Part shown: positions 16,401 through 22,750 of the stretch, in pieces
How the letters are laid out: the number at the start of each line of letters is the position of its first letter
Numbering within the stretch: the first letter of the stretch is position 1
From: Methanomicrobia archaeon
Lineage (GTDB): Archaea; Halobacteriota; Syntropharchaeia; Alkanophagales; Methanospirareceae
Reading direction: 5' to 3'
DNA length: 41,836 bases
Assembly: GCA_016928455.1 (NCBI GenBank)
Contig: JAFGKP010000065.1
Location: 1-41,836, forward strand
Made by a program: the position numbers and the translations under genes
The notes under the pieces: generated by a model
Told to the model about the DNA's origin: nothing
Database searches by the model: none
What the model saw: the letters and a program-made list of their open reading frames with translations, nothing else

Positions 16401-16482
16401 AAAAGAAGAAGATGCACCATCCCCTTCGTTTTCCCACGTTAATCTTAGAAGCCCAGCAACGATGAGTCAACTGATTGGCCAT
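13468..16482 (-). CDS. Large polytopic membrane protein with a degenerate KaiC/RAD55-like C-terminal domain
   Basis: This 1004-aa protein has three parts. Residues ~20-545 are about 16-18 very hydrophobic helices, rich in Phe, Leu and Ile. Residues ~555-780 are a soluble, mostly helical region. Residues ~783-1004 read like a KaiC domain: STGIKELNLVMAGGLVKGSSTLLI, then a Walker B-like RIVIIDVYDD near residue 912. Where Walker A should be, the sequence is AEETKAKQ (810-817): it has no GxxxxGK[ST], so ATP binding by the standard loop is unlikely. I do not know a named family with this architecture. The N-terminal half is visibly more AT-rich than the C-terminal half. An AGGGG close to the ATG and a TATA box 29 nt upstream support the start. 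A membrane sensor or scaffold is a guess. Confidence 0.8.
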   Translation of the reverse strand: MANQLTHRCWASKINVGKRRGWCIFFFFVIISALTPGATAGLAFNDPKVSIFSSLILNIFLLYVALLLIQDVKKVSVSSVWNNIYVGNICTIVDAVTLHLILAKYFSVLGTTIAFIVAFLYTYAVFMVNVGEYQLIKPLLKRKEKAIKVRPIIFFIFFIPLIWFFFKGAIYVLDFPIFENSSILYLFIILFCFVSFAFFYDFIFLSKSYSEIGFVSKPFLWSSSGAVSLFIGSLLLFSKLNLQLSYYLILSFFIPVTLALSYYLTFAIEYPAILQPKWKVLLPFDLPKVTMAMTLALLAASFYLTAKSYSFTIYKDLPFVIALVFLLPVFVATLLIFTYLEAISFRTKLRYWSYLKLGLSLHLIVSLYVFCVIFNLWAAPTSESKVLIYALLFGLFSFAFYLAFALDLRTILRDQAIVPIFKRLDVLLYLIFFCSIFSLIFFTLFLTYGRATYFGRIEFISYPLILFFIAFFLIAFGAYLSVTHKGFEEILGKNIWSELSYIFAFVVFLVVYMLYSSLSNYLHHYPYHNLVFVGYFAVLLIEILSTMTLTGESRSQKIKKENIIHLLNFHAHNFLRTDYLEQLWEEAIARYVPGDELQRMRFDSQNREFHLESVDEMTQVTVAVAILLALHKMPDMEKVMIKRKSLEEIKSELVRLLGEKILMLPEELRVELDRLYYPILYERTINNLLAQLRTFISLSEQQNIFDRLKRREALFNCFEFEKGEMRTREATRFSRDEFLKLFKLYLEALGDEFPFKRCLLRGLVKEEIRTDTHAPFAASEVFDIISTGIKELNLVMAGGLVKGSSTLLIAEETKAKQKLIQALMKRNLLEGTSIIYATSKRPYRQIQGELLMELESVDNLTMLDLYEPLYEEKGISELIEYEDHMLVPLNKILFQRSLVKVIKSQSRNHPRIVIIDVYDDFARYYQPKETYGLLQNQLEGLKRWNCTTVIVLDPHSHLLKKVGRDEVEKNFENILMLSGGEKETVVHIEKLYQGTPSKRVLHLD

Positions 16483-16506
16483 GTGCCCCTCTTGCTTCGT
16501 GCTTAC

Positions 16507-16516
16507 GTTATATAGG
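16507..16516 (-). promoter_or_regulatory. TATA box for the 1004-aa gene
   Basis: CCTATATAAC on the minus strand is centred about 29 nt before the ATG at 16482. A second TATATA lies further upstream at about 16526-16532. Confidence 0.5.
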
Positions 16517-16587
16517 CAAAGGGTTGTATATAGCCTTTTCGGTTTTTAAAGCACTTTCGAAACCACAGGGTTCCGCACAACACCCGG

Positions 16588-17170
16588 TCAGTATTCTGAA
16601 GATCTTTCAGAGCAAATATGGTGAACACAGCTCTTTATCCGCTTAGTGCTCAGCGCAACCATGATGAAGTTGACCTGCGAACCGAAGAGTGTCCAGAAAG
16701 AGGTGAGATTAAAGAACTCCCGGTTCAAAAAGCGGTTTTGATTTCCATTCCTCGCAGGGCAGTCGGTTGATCACTGCCTCGAAGAGTGCAGCGGATTCTT
16801 TGTTCAACGCAGTGATAAATCCAATATCGTGGCTAGTTTCGAGACCTGATCAGATCGAGCGTGAAGAACGGATGGCCCCGCGATCTATGTTCCGTTCTTC
16901 GGCTTTGTCCCCGTACGCTCTGATCGCTCTTTCCACCATACTACGGGCAAACATGGAAGTCAACAGCGATATCAATGGGCTCTTTTGGCTATCGGTCACC
17001 GCAAGGAGCTCAGAATAGACCGCAGGATGAAACTTAGCACAGCATCGACCTCAATCGTAACGAACTACTTAATGGCCATATCTGCGAAAGCAATTCTGAT
17101 ATCGTGCTGCTTGCGCGTGAATCCCGCCACCACGCGTGTTAGGTTATAATCGAAAGATTCTTTGCATGGA
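16588..17170 (-). pseudogene. Unidentified decayed gene with frameshifts and internal stops
   Basis: No intact gene spans this stretch, but the minus strand reads like protein in pieces. One frame (17050-16853) gives text including AVYSELLAVTDSQKSPL and FARSMVERAIRAYGDK, and stops at TGA 16852-16850. The same frame continues with coding-like text, including NKESAALFEAVINRLPCEEW, to a TAA at 16711-16709. A different frame picks up with NREFFNLTSFWTLFG and VNFIMVALSTKRIKS to a TGA at 16590-16588. Upstream, a further frame ends in TRKQHDIRIAFADMAIK before TAG at 17067-17065. At least two frameshifts and two nonsense codons are needed to join them. I could not identify the parent family. It is downstream of the ferredoxin gene on the same strand. 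Confidence 0.5.
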
Positions 17171-17185
17171 ATAGCGGGAAAAACA

Positions 17186-17401
17186 TCAATACTCGATATG
17201 GATACAGTTCTCCGGACATATTTTCTCGCATTCCCTACACCCATCACACATATCTCGAAATACTGCTGCGATGTCATAGCCCTTTTTCGATTGATTCGTC
17301 CTCTTCGGTTTTAACATAAACACCTTAGCAGGGCAAACAAGGACGCATTTCATGCAGTTCTCGGGATGCATGCACTTATCAGGCTCAAGGAATATTCTCA
17401 T
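17186..17401 (-). CDS. 2[4Fe-4S] ferredoxin
   Basis: The 71-aa protein carries two cluster motifs. The first is unusual in spacing: C10-x5-C16-x2-C19-x3-C23-P (CMHPENCMKCVLVCP). The second is regular: CDGCRECEKICP. A basic insert (KPKRTNQSKKGYD) separates them. A small electron carrier of this kind could feed the FAD-dependent reductases in the same cluster. A TATA-like GATATAAATT is centred about 21 nt upstream, so the mRNA is probably leaderless, and the gene may be transcribed on its own as well as with its neighbours. Confidence 0.85.
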   Translation of the reverse strand: MRIFLEPDKCMHPENCMKCVLVCPAKVFMLKPKRTNQSKKGYDIAAVFRDMCDGCRECEKICPENCIHIEY

Positions 17402-17416
17402 AATGTTACTTAAAAT

Positions 17417-17426
17417 AATTTATATC
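17417..17426 (-). promoter_or_regulatory. TATA-like box for the ferredoxin gene
   Basis: GATATAAATT on the minus strand is centred about 21 nt before the ATG at 17401, slightly closer than the usual 25. Confidence 0.4.
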
Positions 17427-17444
17427 TTCTATTATTTAGATAGT

Positions 17445-18251
17445 TTACCAGAATGCTTTAGCGGGGGTCAATTGGCGTTCAATTATCTGTATGGCATTGT
17501 TCGAACATCCACTCATGCATAAACCACATCCCGTGCACTTTCGTATGTCTACAAACGCCTTACCATGGTCAACATTGAACGAAACAGCGCCAAATTGACA
17601 ACGTGTCAAACAGGTTTTGCAGCCGCGGCACTTCTCTTGATTCACGCGTACAACATATTCCCCTTTTATCAGTGCATGTTGCAAACCCGATTCATATCTC
17701 CCCTTATATGCTACACAATAAGACGCTGTGCAATTACAGATACATGTTACGTACGGCACCCTACCCCAAAGAATAACATGATAAAGGCCTTCTTTATCCC
17801 AATCTCTTAATAATCGCTCAGCAGTTGTTAAGCTTACTTCTTCCATATATTCGTCCGGATTAGCCTTTTTATAAAGTTCAGGAATAAGGCCAAAATTAAG
17901 GCAGCAATACTTTTCTTCACCAGCCATTTGCCTGCAGAGACAGGGAAGAATAGTGGGATTCTCACAGAGTTTTAATACTTTTATAGCGTCTTCCAGAGGA
18001 ATTACTTGTCCACCTTGGGTTTCTTTTAGCACCCGTTCTCCTAAATTCTGTGCGATTTTTTTAACCACGGGCACTGTCTTCAGCGATTCTATCGTCCCAA
18101 AATCAGTTATTATAGATTTCTCAAACTCGATCTCGTCAGCAATTTTCTCTAAAATCTCCTTTCTTGCTTCACCCATCTCTTTGCTGTAATTCTTCGGGTT
18201 AAAATACCACGTGCTCTTCTGGCCGGCGTGCTTCTTACAAATTTCGCACAT
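17445..18251 (-). CDS. Cys-rich Fe-S protein with C-terminal 2[4Fe-4S] ferredoxin domain
   Basis: From the start chosen here the protein has 268 aa. It begins MCEIC, and the middle carries several further cysteine groups: PCLCRQ, KYCCLNFG and CICNCTASYC. The last ~70 residues are a regular bacterial-type ferredoxin: CRGCKTCLTRC and CTGCGLCMSGC. The first three groups could bind another cluster or a metal. I recognise only the ferredoxin part. An upstream in-frame GTG at 18302 would add 17 residues, but a TATA box (18272-18281) sits inside that extension exactly 25 nt before the ATG at 18251, so a leaderless mRNA starting there is more likely. It lies between a ferredoxin and two geranylgeranyl-reductase-like flavoproteins on the same strand, suggesting an electron-transfer partner. 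Confidence 0.8.
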   Translation of the reverse strand: MCEICKKHAGQKSTWYFNPKNYSKEMGEARKEILEKIADEIEFEKSIITDFGTIESLKTVPVVKKIAQNLGERVLKETQGGQVIPLEDAIKVLKLCENPTILPCLCRQMAGEEKYCCLNFGLIPELYKKANPDEYMEEVSLTTAERLLRDWDKEGLYHVILWGRVPYVTCICNCTASYCVAYKGRYESGLQHALIKGEYVVRVNQEKCRGCKTCLTRCQFGAVSFNVDHGKAFVDIRKCTGCGLCMSGCSNNAIQIIERQLTPAKAFW

Positions 18252-18271
18252 ACTCTTTATTGAATCATGGT

Positions 18272-18281
18272 CTTTAAATAG
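18272..18281 (-). promoter_or_regulatory. TATA box that sets the start of the Cys-rich Fe-S gene
   Basis: CTATTTAAAG on the minus strand is centred 25 nt before the ATG at 18251, arguing against the longer GTG start at 18302. Confidence 0.55.
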
Positions 18282-18342
18282 CTCATGGGCACGAGATCGC
18301 ACTGCAAGGTGAGTGAGTAATTATTTTGCCGTTAATCTGCAG

Positions 18343-18366
18343 AGACGTTCTGACTTGCGAACGTCT
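18343..18366 (-). terminator. Inverted repeat between the flavoprotein pair and the Fe-S gene
   Basis: AGACGTTC and GAACGTCT form an 8-bp stem with an 8-nt loop in the ~250-nt gap between two co-directional genes. It could be a terminator or a regulator site; there is no long T run after it. I see no gene in 18303-18503. Confidence 0.3.
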
Positions 18367-18503
18367 GCGGAGTAAGAGGATGGCTTTCTCGCAATAAAAT
18401 GAACTGGTAGTATCTCGAACGAATCGGAGCTGGAGTATCGCTTAAACCCACCCTTCCGCAATAGCTGCGGTATCTGTAACGTTTGCTTACCCTTTTGTCC
18501 CGA

Positions 18504-19631
18504 TCACATATCTACAAAGCATAGTAAGTCGCCTATATCGATCTTACGTTGCAACATATTCAGTATTCCAATAATCAAATCAAGATCTTCATCGTTAAGA
18601 GTATTTAAAATTTTACGATATAGATAAGCTAAATCTTTCGTAAAGTGCTGTTTTATAAACTCATTGTAATTCTGCAATACTGACATATCGTGATTTTTTA
18701 TGGCATCAACAGAATATTTACTGGCACGGTATGAACTTACTATAGCAGGCATGACTCCATAACCCAAAAAGGGATCTATTAGACCTGCAGCATTGCCTAT
18801 AAGAAGTATATTTTTGTAAGTGTGTACATCCAAATCAAAAATTTCTTCACACCCTTGAAAGTTATTGGTAACGCGGTTGAGCCGCTTAGCAATTTCCTGA
18901 TTCTTATTGAGATAGTTATAAAAATAACTATGCGCTGAGTGGTCCATTTTACTAGAGTCCAATACAATCCCGGCCGACGAGAGTCCCTGTGGGCACGAGG
19001 CTATGTAAAAATAACCTCCCGGAGCTAAAGCGACATTGAAATAAATCTCAGAGGTATCTGGTTGAGCGAAATAGTTCCCCGTTACACCATATGCTACTCG
19101 ATTACTGACGAGCTTTTTCCTTATATAGCGGTGAAAGATAGAATTACTTCCATCCGCTGCGATAACTATTTTTGGATGTATCGCTATGGTCTTTTCGCCC
19201 TGTAACAAAATTATTTCCGACACCCCCTCACTATCTTCGCACAATTTTTCGATTTTTATCTGGCCAAAGAAGGTACAGCCGTTTACTACTGCTTTTTGGA
19301 CGGTTGAGCACTCAAATGAATCAGAATCAGGACCTCTCTTGACATAATACTCCCCTATGTCTGAATGCAACGTAAACGAATTGCCGAAAGCGGAATGCCA
19401 CTTTGAATTATGTACTAAGTTCTCAGTTCTCAGTTCAAGCTCATTTATTATCGAGGTTAGCCCTAAATCTGTGGATGAATCAACTCGTGTCGTTATATGT
19501 GCGCCTACTTTATCGTTTTTATCGATGAGTACAGTGTCCAATCCGTGTTTCGAGCAGTATAACGCTGCAACTGAGCCCGCGGGGCCAGCTCCCACTACCA
19601 ATACATCACATTCAATTTCCACTGCTACCAC
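18504..19631 (-). CDS. FAD-dependent geranylgeranyl-reductase-like protein (divergent copy)
   Basis: The 375-aa flavoprotein opens with the dinucleotide-binding motif DVLVVGAGPAGSVAALYCSKHG and has the second family motif region NILLIGNAAGLIDPFLGYGV. In most relatives that motif is GDAAG; here Asp is replaced by Asn. The substrate-side CGxGV motif of geranylgeranyl reductases is missing. The family reduces isoprenoid double bonds in archaeal lipids or quinones, or hydroxylates/halogenates aromatic compounds, so the substrate is open. It starts at GTG 19631, overlapping the stop of the preceding flavoprotein by 7 nt, a clear sign of co-translation. The sequence is AT-rich compared with housekeeping genes in the window. 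Confidence 0.78.
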   Translation of the reverse strand: MVAVEIECDVLVVGAGPAGSVAALYCSKHGLDTVLIDKNDKVGAHITTRVDSSTDLGLTSIINELELRTENLVHNSKWHSAFGNSFTLHSDIGEYYVKRGPDSDSFECSTVQKAVVNGCTFFGQIKIEKLCEDSEGVSEIILLQGEKTIAIHPKIVIAADGSNSIFHRYIRKKLVSNRVAYGVTGNYFAQPDTSEIYFNVALAPGGYFYIASCPQGLSSAGIVLDSSKMDHSAHSYFYNYLNKNQEIAKRLNRVTNNFQGCEEIFDLDVHTYKNILLIGNAAGLIDPFLGYGVMPAIVSSYRASKYSVDAIKNHDMSVLQNYNEFIKQHFTKDLAYLYRKILNTLNDEDLDLIIGILNMLQRKIDIGDLLCFVDM

Positions 19632-20701
19632 CCTACCTTGTTTGATAATTCGTACGCTTTGTATAAATTGAAATATTCAGGATAAAGCAAGATGGCTTTA
19701 ATATTTGAAAAAGCGTTAACACCTTTCCTGAATGGTGCCATATGTCTTGCTAATTCTTTATTATTCATACCTTTTAGCCGGTCAAAAGCGTGGAGAAATA
19801 ACGGAGATGCAAAGACGGATCTCTTCCATCTTTCTGCGTATGCTCGTGGATTATCTGTAAGTAGTGCTTCTGCTGCCATTCTCCCCGCGACCATACCCGG
19901 TCTAATTCCTCCCTTTGTCAGCGGATTGCTCTGACATGCTGCATCTCCAACGAGCAGAATGTTACCGTTAACAGTATTCTGTAAACCTCCGAAGGCAACC
20001 TTCCTCGCCTGCTTTGTTAGAATAGTACCTTCAAATGGTTCTCTGACGCGGTGCGTTCGGAACGGAAAACCAACCTTAGTCGTAGCTCCATGTGGAAATA
20101 TCCATTTATAGTCCCCATCCCAACATTCATCATACTCAAAGATGAGCGTATTGTGCTCTGGTTCTTTCTCCACCACATATTGGACAAGCGTTTTCACTCT
20201 CCCAGCAATCCCGAGCTTTTTACGGATGAACGAATTCGGGCCATCGGCGGCGATGAGATACCTCGTTGTTATAGATTCGCCAGTGGTCATCTTCACCTTA
20301 ATCTCGTCGTCTCGTTGAATAAAATCCTGTAGGGGTTCCTGAATAAACTTCCCGCCTAATCTAACAAAGCGGTCAATAATCCCATTCAAAAAGGTAGGTC
20401 TATCGATAATGTAACCATTCATCGTCATTTCCAGTTCTACCTTCTCAGGCCAATATTCACGTATTTTATCAATCTTCTCTATGATACAAGAAGGTTTAAT
20501 TGGTGCTATATCCTGGAACAACTCGCCACTTACCCCTTCTCCACACATAGTGTGATAGCGATCATAATGGTCATTATCAAGGCGTTCTAAGAGAATGATT
20601 TCATGGCTATTATTTTTATCCAATAATTTAGAGAAAAAAGCAGCAGAACATCCGGCCGGGCCTGCTCCAACGATAAGAACGTCACATTTCGTTTCGTGCA
20701 T
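19625..20701 (-). CDS. Geranylgeranyl reductase family FAD protein
   Basis: The 358-aa protein has DVLIVGAGPAGCSAAFF for FAD, the family motif MCGEGVS (the CGxGV loop near the active site), YLIAADGPNSFIRKKLG, and the C-terminal FAD motif ILLVGDAACQSNPLTKGGI. These are the marks of archaeal geranylgeranyl reductases, which saturate the isoprenoid chains of membrane lipids or menaquinone; in Methanosarcina such an enzyme needs a ferredoxin partner. Fe-S genes lie downstream on the same strand. The ATG at 20701 has a TATA box centred 25 nt upstream, so the operon mRNA is probably leaderless. The second, divergent copy overlaps its 3' end by 7 nt. Confidence 0.85.
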   Translation of the reverse strand: MHETKCDVLIVGAGPAGCSAAFFSKLLDKNNSHEIILLERLDNDHYDRYHTMCGEGVSGELFQDIAPIKPSCIIEKIDKIREYWPEKVELEMTMNGYIIDRPTFLNGIIDRFVRLGGKFIQEPLQDFIQRDDEIKVKMTTGESITTRYLIAADGPNSFIRKKLGIAGRVKTLVQYVVEKEPEHNTLIFEYDECWDGDYKWIFPHGATTKVGFPFRTHRVREPFEGTILTKQARKVAFGGLQNTVNGNILLVGDAACQSNPLTKGGIRPGMVAGRMAAEALLTDNPRAYAERWKRSVFASPLFLHAFDRLKGMNNKELARHMAPFRKGVNAFSNIKAILLYPEYFNLYKAYELSNKVGW

Positions 20702-20720
20702 CCGTTGTAGTTTGTCGAGG

Positions 20721-20732
20721 AAATATAAAAGG
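20721..20732 (-). promoter_or_regulatory. TATA box of the flavoprotein operon
   Basis: CCTTTTATATTT on the minus strand is centred 25 nt before the ATG at 20701, the classic leaderless spacing. Confidence 0.65.
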
Positions 20733-20965
20733 ATTTCTAATATAAATCACTCAGGAAAAAAATTCCAATTTCGATGCGCGCTCTCAGAGTCGTTATTGCG
20801 AAACAAACAGTGCCAGGTGAATGGAGAAGTGCCATTTGCCTTAATCCTGAGTGCTGGTCTCGATGGCGGTATCAGCGATCTCAGTACTCAAAATTGACAG
20901 CCGTAGTAACAATGAAATCCCGCGTAACGCTATTACTTTTTTGGCAACATGCATCCAGAACGGAA

Positions 20966-22624
20966 TCAGATGTGCTTGCTTCGTTTCACGCCTCCGTTGG
21001 TGATATCCAGCTCAAGGCCCACGACAGGATGGTCGAGGCCGAAGTTGCTGATTACCTCCGGATGGAGCTCGCCAAAGACGCCGATACGCGTACCATTCTT
21101 GACGATATCCGCTCTACGGCCGTACTCGAAGAACGCGCCATCGCGCGAATTCGCGAGCTCAGCGTCGTCCAGGTTCAACTCCTTGAGCACGGCGTCCGCG
21201 ATCGATCTAACCTCCGCGAAGTTCGCGGTAGCGTGCGTGGCAAGAGCAGCAAGCATGAACTGCTCCTCAAAGTTACGGACGACCGGCCCGACCTCAAAGA
21301 TACGCTGCGGGAGGTCGCGATGCTTGTTAATCGCGAGTATCTCCAGCAAATTCGGGAGAATCGAGCAGCGAAGCATCGTGTGCTCGATACTAATCGGAGC
21401 GGCGACCGGGACGTTCTCGGACGCCCGCTCATCACGCCGCATCAGGGTAAACTGCTTCCGCTCGGAGGTCAGTGTGAAGGTAACCACCTCAAAGTAGCCC
21501 AGGCCGATCATCAAGCTCCGCACCGCAGCGTTCTTCGCCTCTATTGGATGCACCGCACCAATGGTGAGCGTAGCTGGCAGTTCAGGCGCAAGTTTATTGT
21601 ACCCGTACCCGATCGCGATGTCCTCAACGATGTCCCAGGGATGGAGGATATCATAGCGATACGCGGGGATGAGTACCTCAAGGAGATCAGTATTCTTGAC
21701 TGCTGCGCCAAGACCCATGCGCTCGCAGCACGCTATGCAGTCATCCGCGGTAAGGTTAAGTCCGATGAGCGCATTAGCCTCAGGTACCGAGACCTCCCTC
21801 CTCACGGGTTCTAAACAGGGCGTCACCCGCGTTCCGCGCTCATCGGGATACCGAATACCTACCGATTGGAGCTCGCCACCACGCTCAGCCAGCGCTGTTG
21901 CGATGATATTGAGTGCGATCAATACGTGATCGGTCAGGCCCGTCACATCAAGAAAGAGTTCCTCGGTCGTTTCGGTCACCCGGGTCAACTCGCCATTGAT
22001 AATAGGAGGGAAAGAGAGCACGTTCCCGTTAGCATCGAGTATCAACGGATACCGATCCTTACCCTCAAGGATATACCGATAACCGATCCCCTTCGGATGC
22101 CGCTCGAGGATCTCCGCCATTGTCATCTCCACATCGTAATCAAGCGGCACAAACGAGAAGCCCGGATCTGCCGCGAGGTAGGTAAACGGGGGCTTTACCC
22201 GGGACAAATCGTGCACACCGATCGAGACATTCTTACGATTACGACCCAGCCCGCGATGCAACTGCTCCTGTAGGAGCATCAGCGACTCGATGCTGCGGGA
22301 ATCAAAGTGCAAATTTCTTACCACGCCGCAGACAATAAACGGTCGCACCGCAAGGACCGAAGGGTCAACCGTCATCTCGATTCCTGACGAAGTAACGTCA
22401 TACTTCGCGAGGCCGGGTTCGAGCTCGAGGAATTGCCGAAGCGTACGAGCAACACCCTCCACGCTGAAGAGGTCAGGGCGGTTGGGGAAGAACTCGACGT
22501 CCATATACTCCGCCTCTATTCGCTCAACATCCGCGCAGAGCAGTGGCAGATGCTCCTCAATTCGCGCGATGCTCACGCCAGTGAGTGCTTCCAGATCATC
22601 ATAGTACAATCTAATGACCGGCAT
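20966..22624 (-). CDS. pheT: Phenylalanyl-tRNA synthetase beta subunit
   Basis: The 552-aa length matches archaeal/eukaryal-type PheRS beta chains. It begins MPVIRLYYDDLEALTG. The middle has the B3/B4 region (LFLDVTGLTDHV) and the B5 DNA-binding-like fold, with the metal/loop motif AYRYDILHPWDIVEDIAIGYGYN. A catalytic-like core follows, ending FGELHPEVISNFGL. The beta chain has no aminoacylation site of its own but is needed for the (alpha-beta)2 enzyme and for editing of Tyr-tRNA(Phe). pheS is not adjacent. GGAGAAG lies 5 nt before the ATG. A long antisense frame covers much of the gene but is a shadow. Confidence 0.95.
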   Translation of the reverse strand: MPVIRLYYDDLEALTGVSIARIEEHLPLLCADVERIEAEYMDVEFFPNRPDLFSVEGVARTLRQFLELEPGLAKYDVTSSGIEMTVDPSVLAVRPFIVCGVVRNLHFDSRSIESLMLLQEQLHRGLGRNRKNVSIGVHDLSRVKPPFTYLAADPGFSFVPLDYDVEMTMAEILERHPKGIGYRYILEGKDRYPLILDANGNVLSFPPIINGELTRVTETTEELFLDVTGLTDHVLIALNIIATALAERGGELQSVGIRYPDERGTRVTPCLEPVRREVSVPEANALIGLNLTADDCIACCERMGLGAAVKNTDLLEVLIPAYRYDILHPWDIVEDIAIGYGYNKLAPELPATLTIGAVHPIEAKNAAVRSLMIGLGYFEVVTFTLTSERKQFTLMRRDERASENVPVAAPISIEHTMLRCSILPNLLEILAINKHRDLPQRIFEVGPVVRNFEEQFMLAALATHATANFAEVRSIADAVLKELNLDDAELANSRDGAFFEYGRRADIVKNGTRIGVFGELHPEVISNFGLDHPVVGLELDITNGGVKRSKHI

Positions 22625-22750
22625 ATCCTACTTCTCCTATTTCATTACGGTTCTTAAAAAGAAGAGCTATCTCTTTTCCACCGCGGCCGTACGTGATTGT
22701 ACCTGATTTACGAAGCGAATCACAGGCGGGCTACCACGCGTCGTAAACGG

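Noticed and set aside
16767..17018. 83-codon plus-strand frame
   Set aside because: The minus strand over the same bases reads as a decayed protein; the plus frame is its mirror.
16709..17053. In-frame TGA read as selenocysteine, or TAG as pyrrolysine
   Set aside because: Two TGA in one frame, a TAG in another and frameshifts between pieces all point to decay; I see no SECIS-like stem-loop downstream.
17065..17277. 70-codon minus-strand frame as a separate gene
   Set aside because: Most of it overlaps the ferredoxin in another frame; only its last third looks coding and belongs to the decayed gene.
20774..21814. 346-codon open frame on the plus strand opposite pheT
   Set aside because: It is the antisense shadow of pheT; the opposite strand gives a complete PheRS beta chain with its known motifs, while this frame shows no family features.
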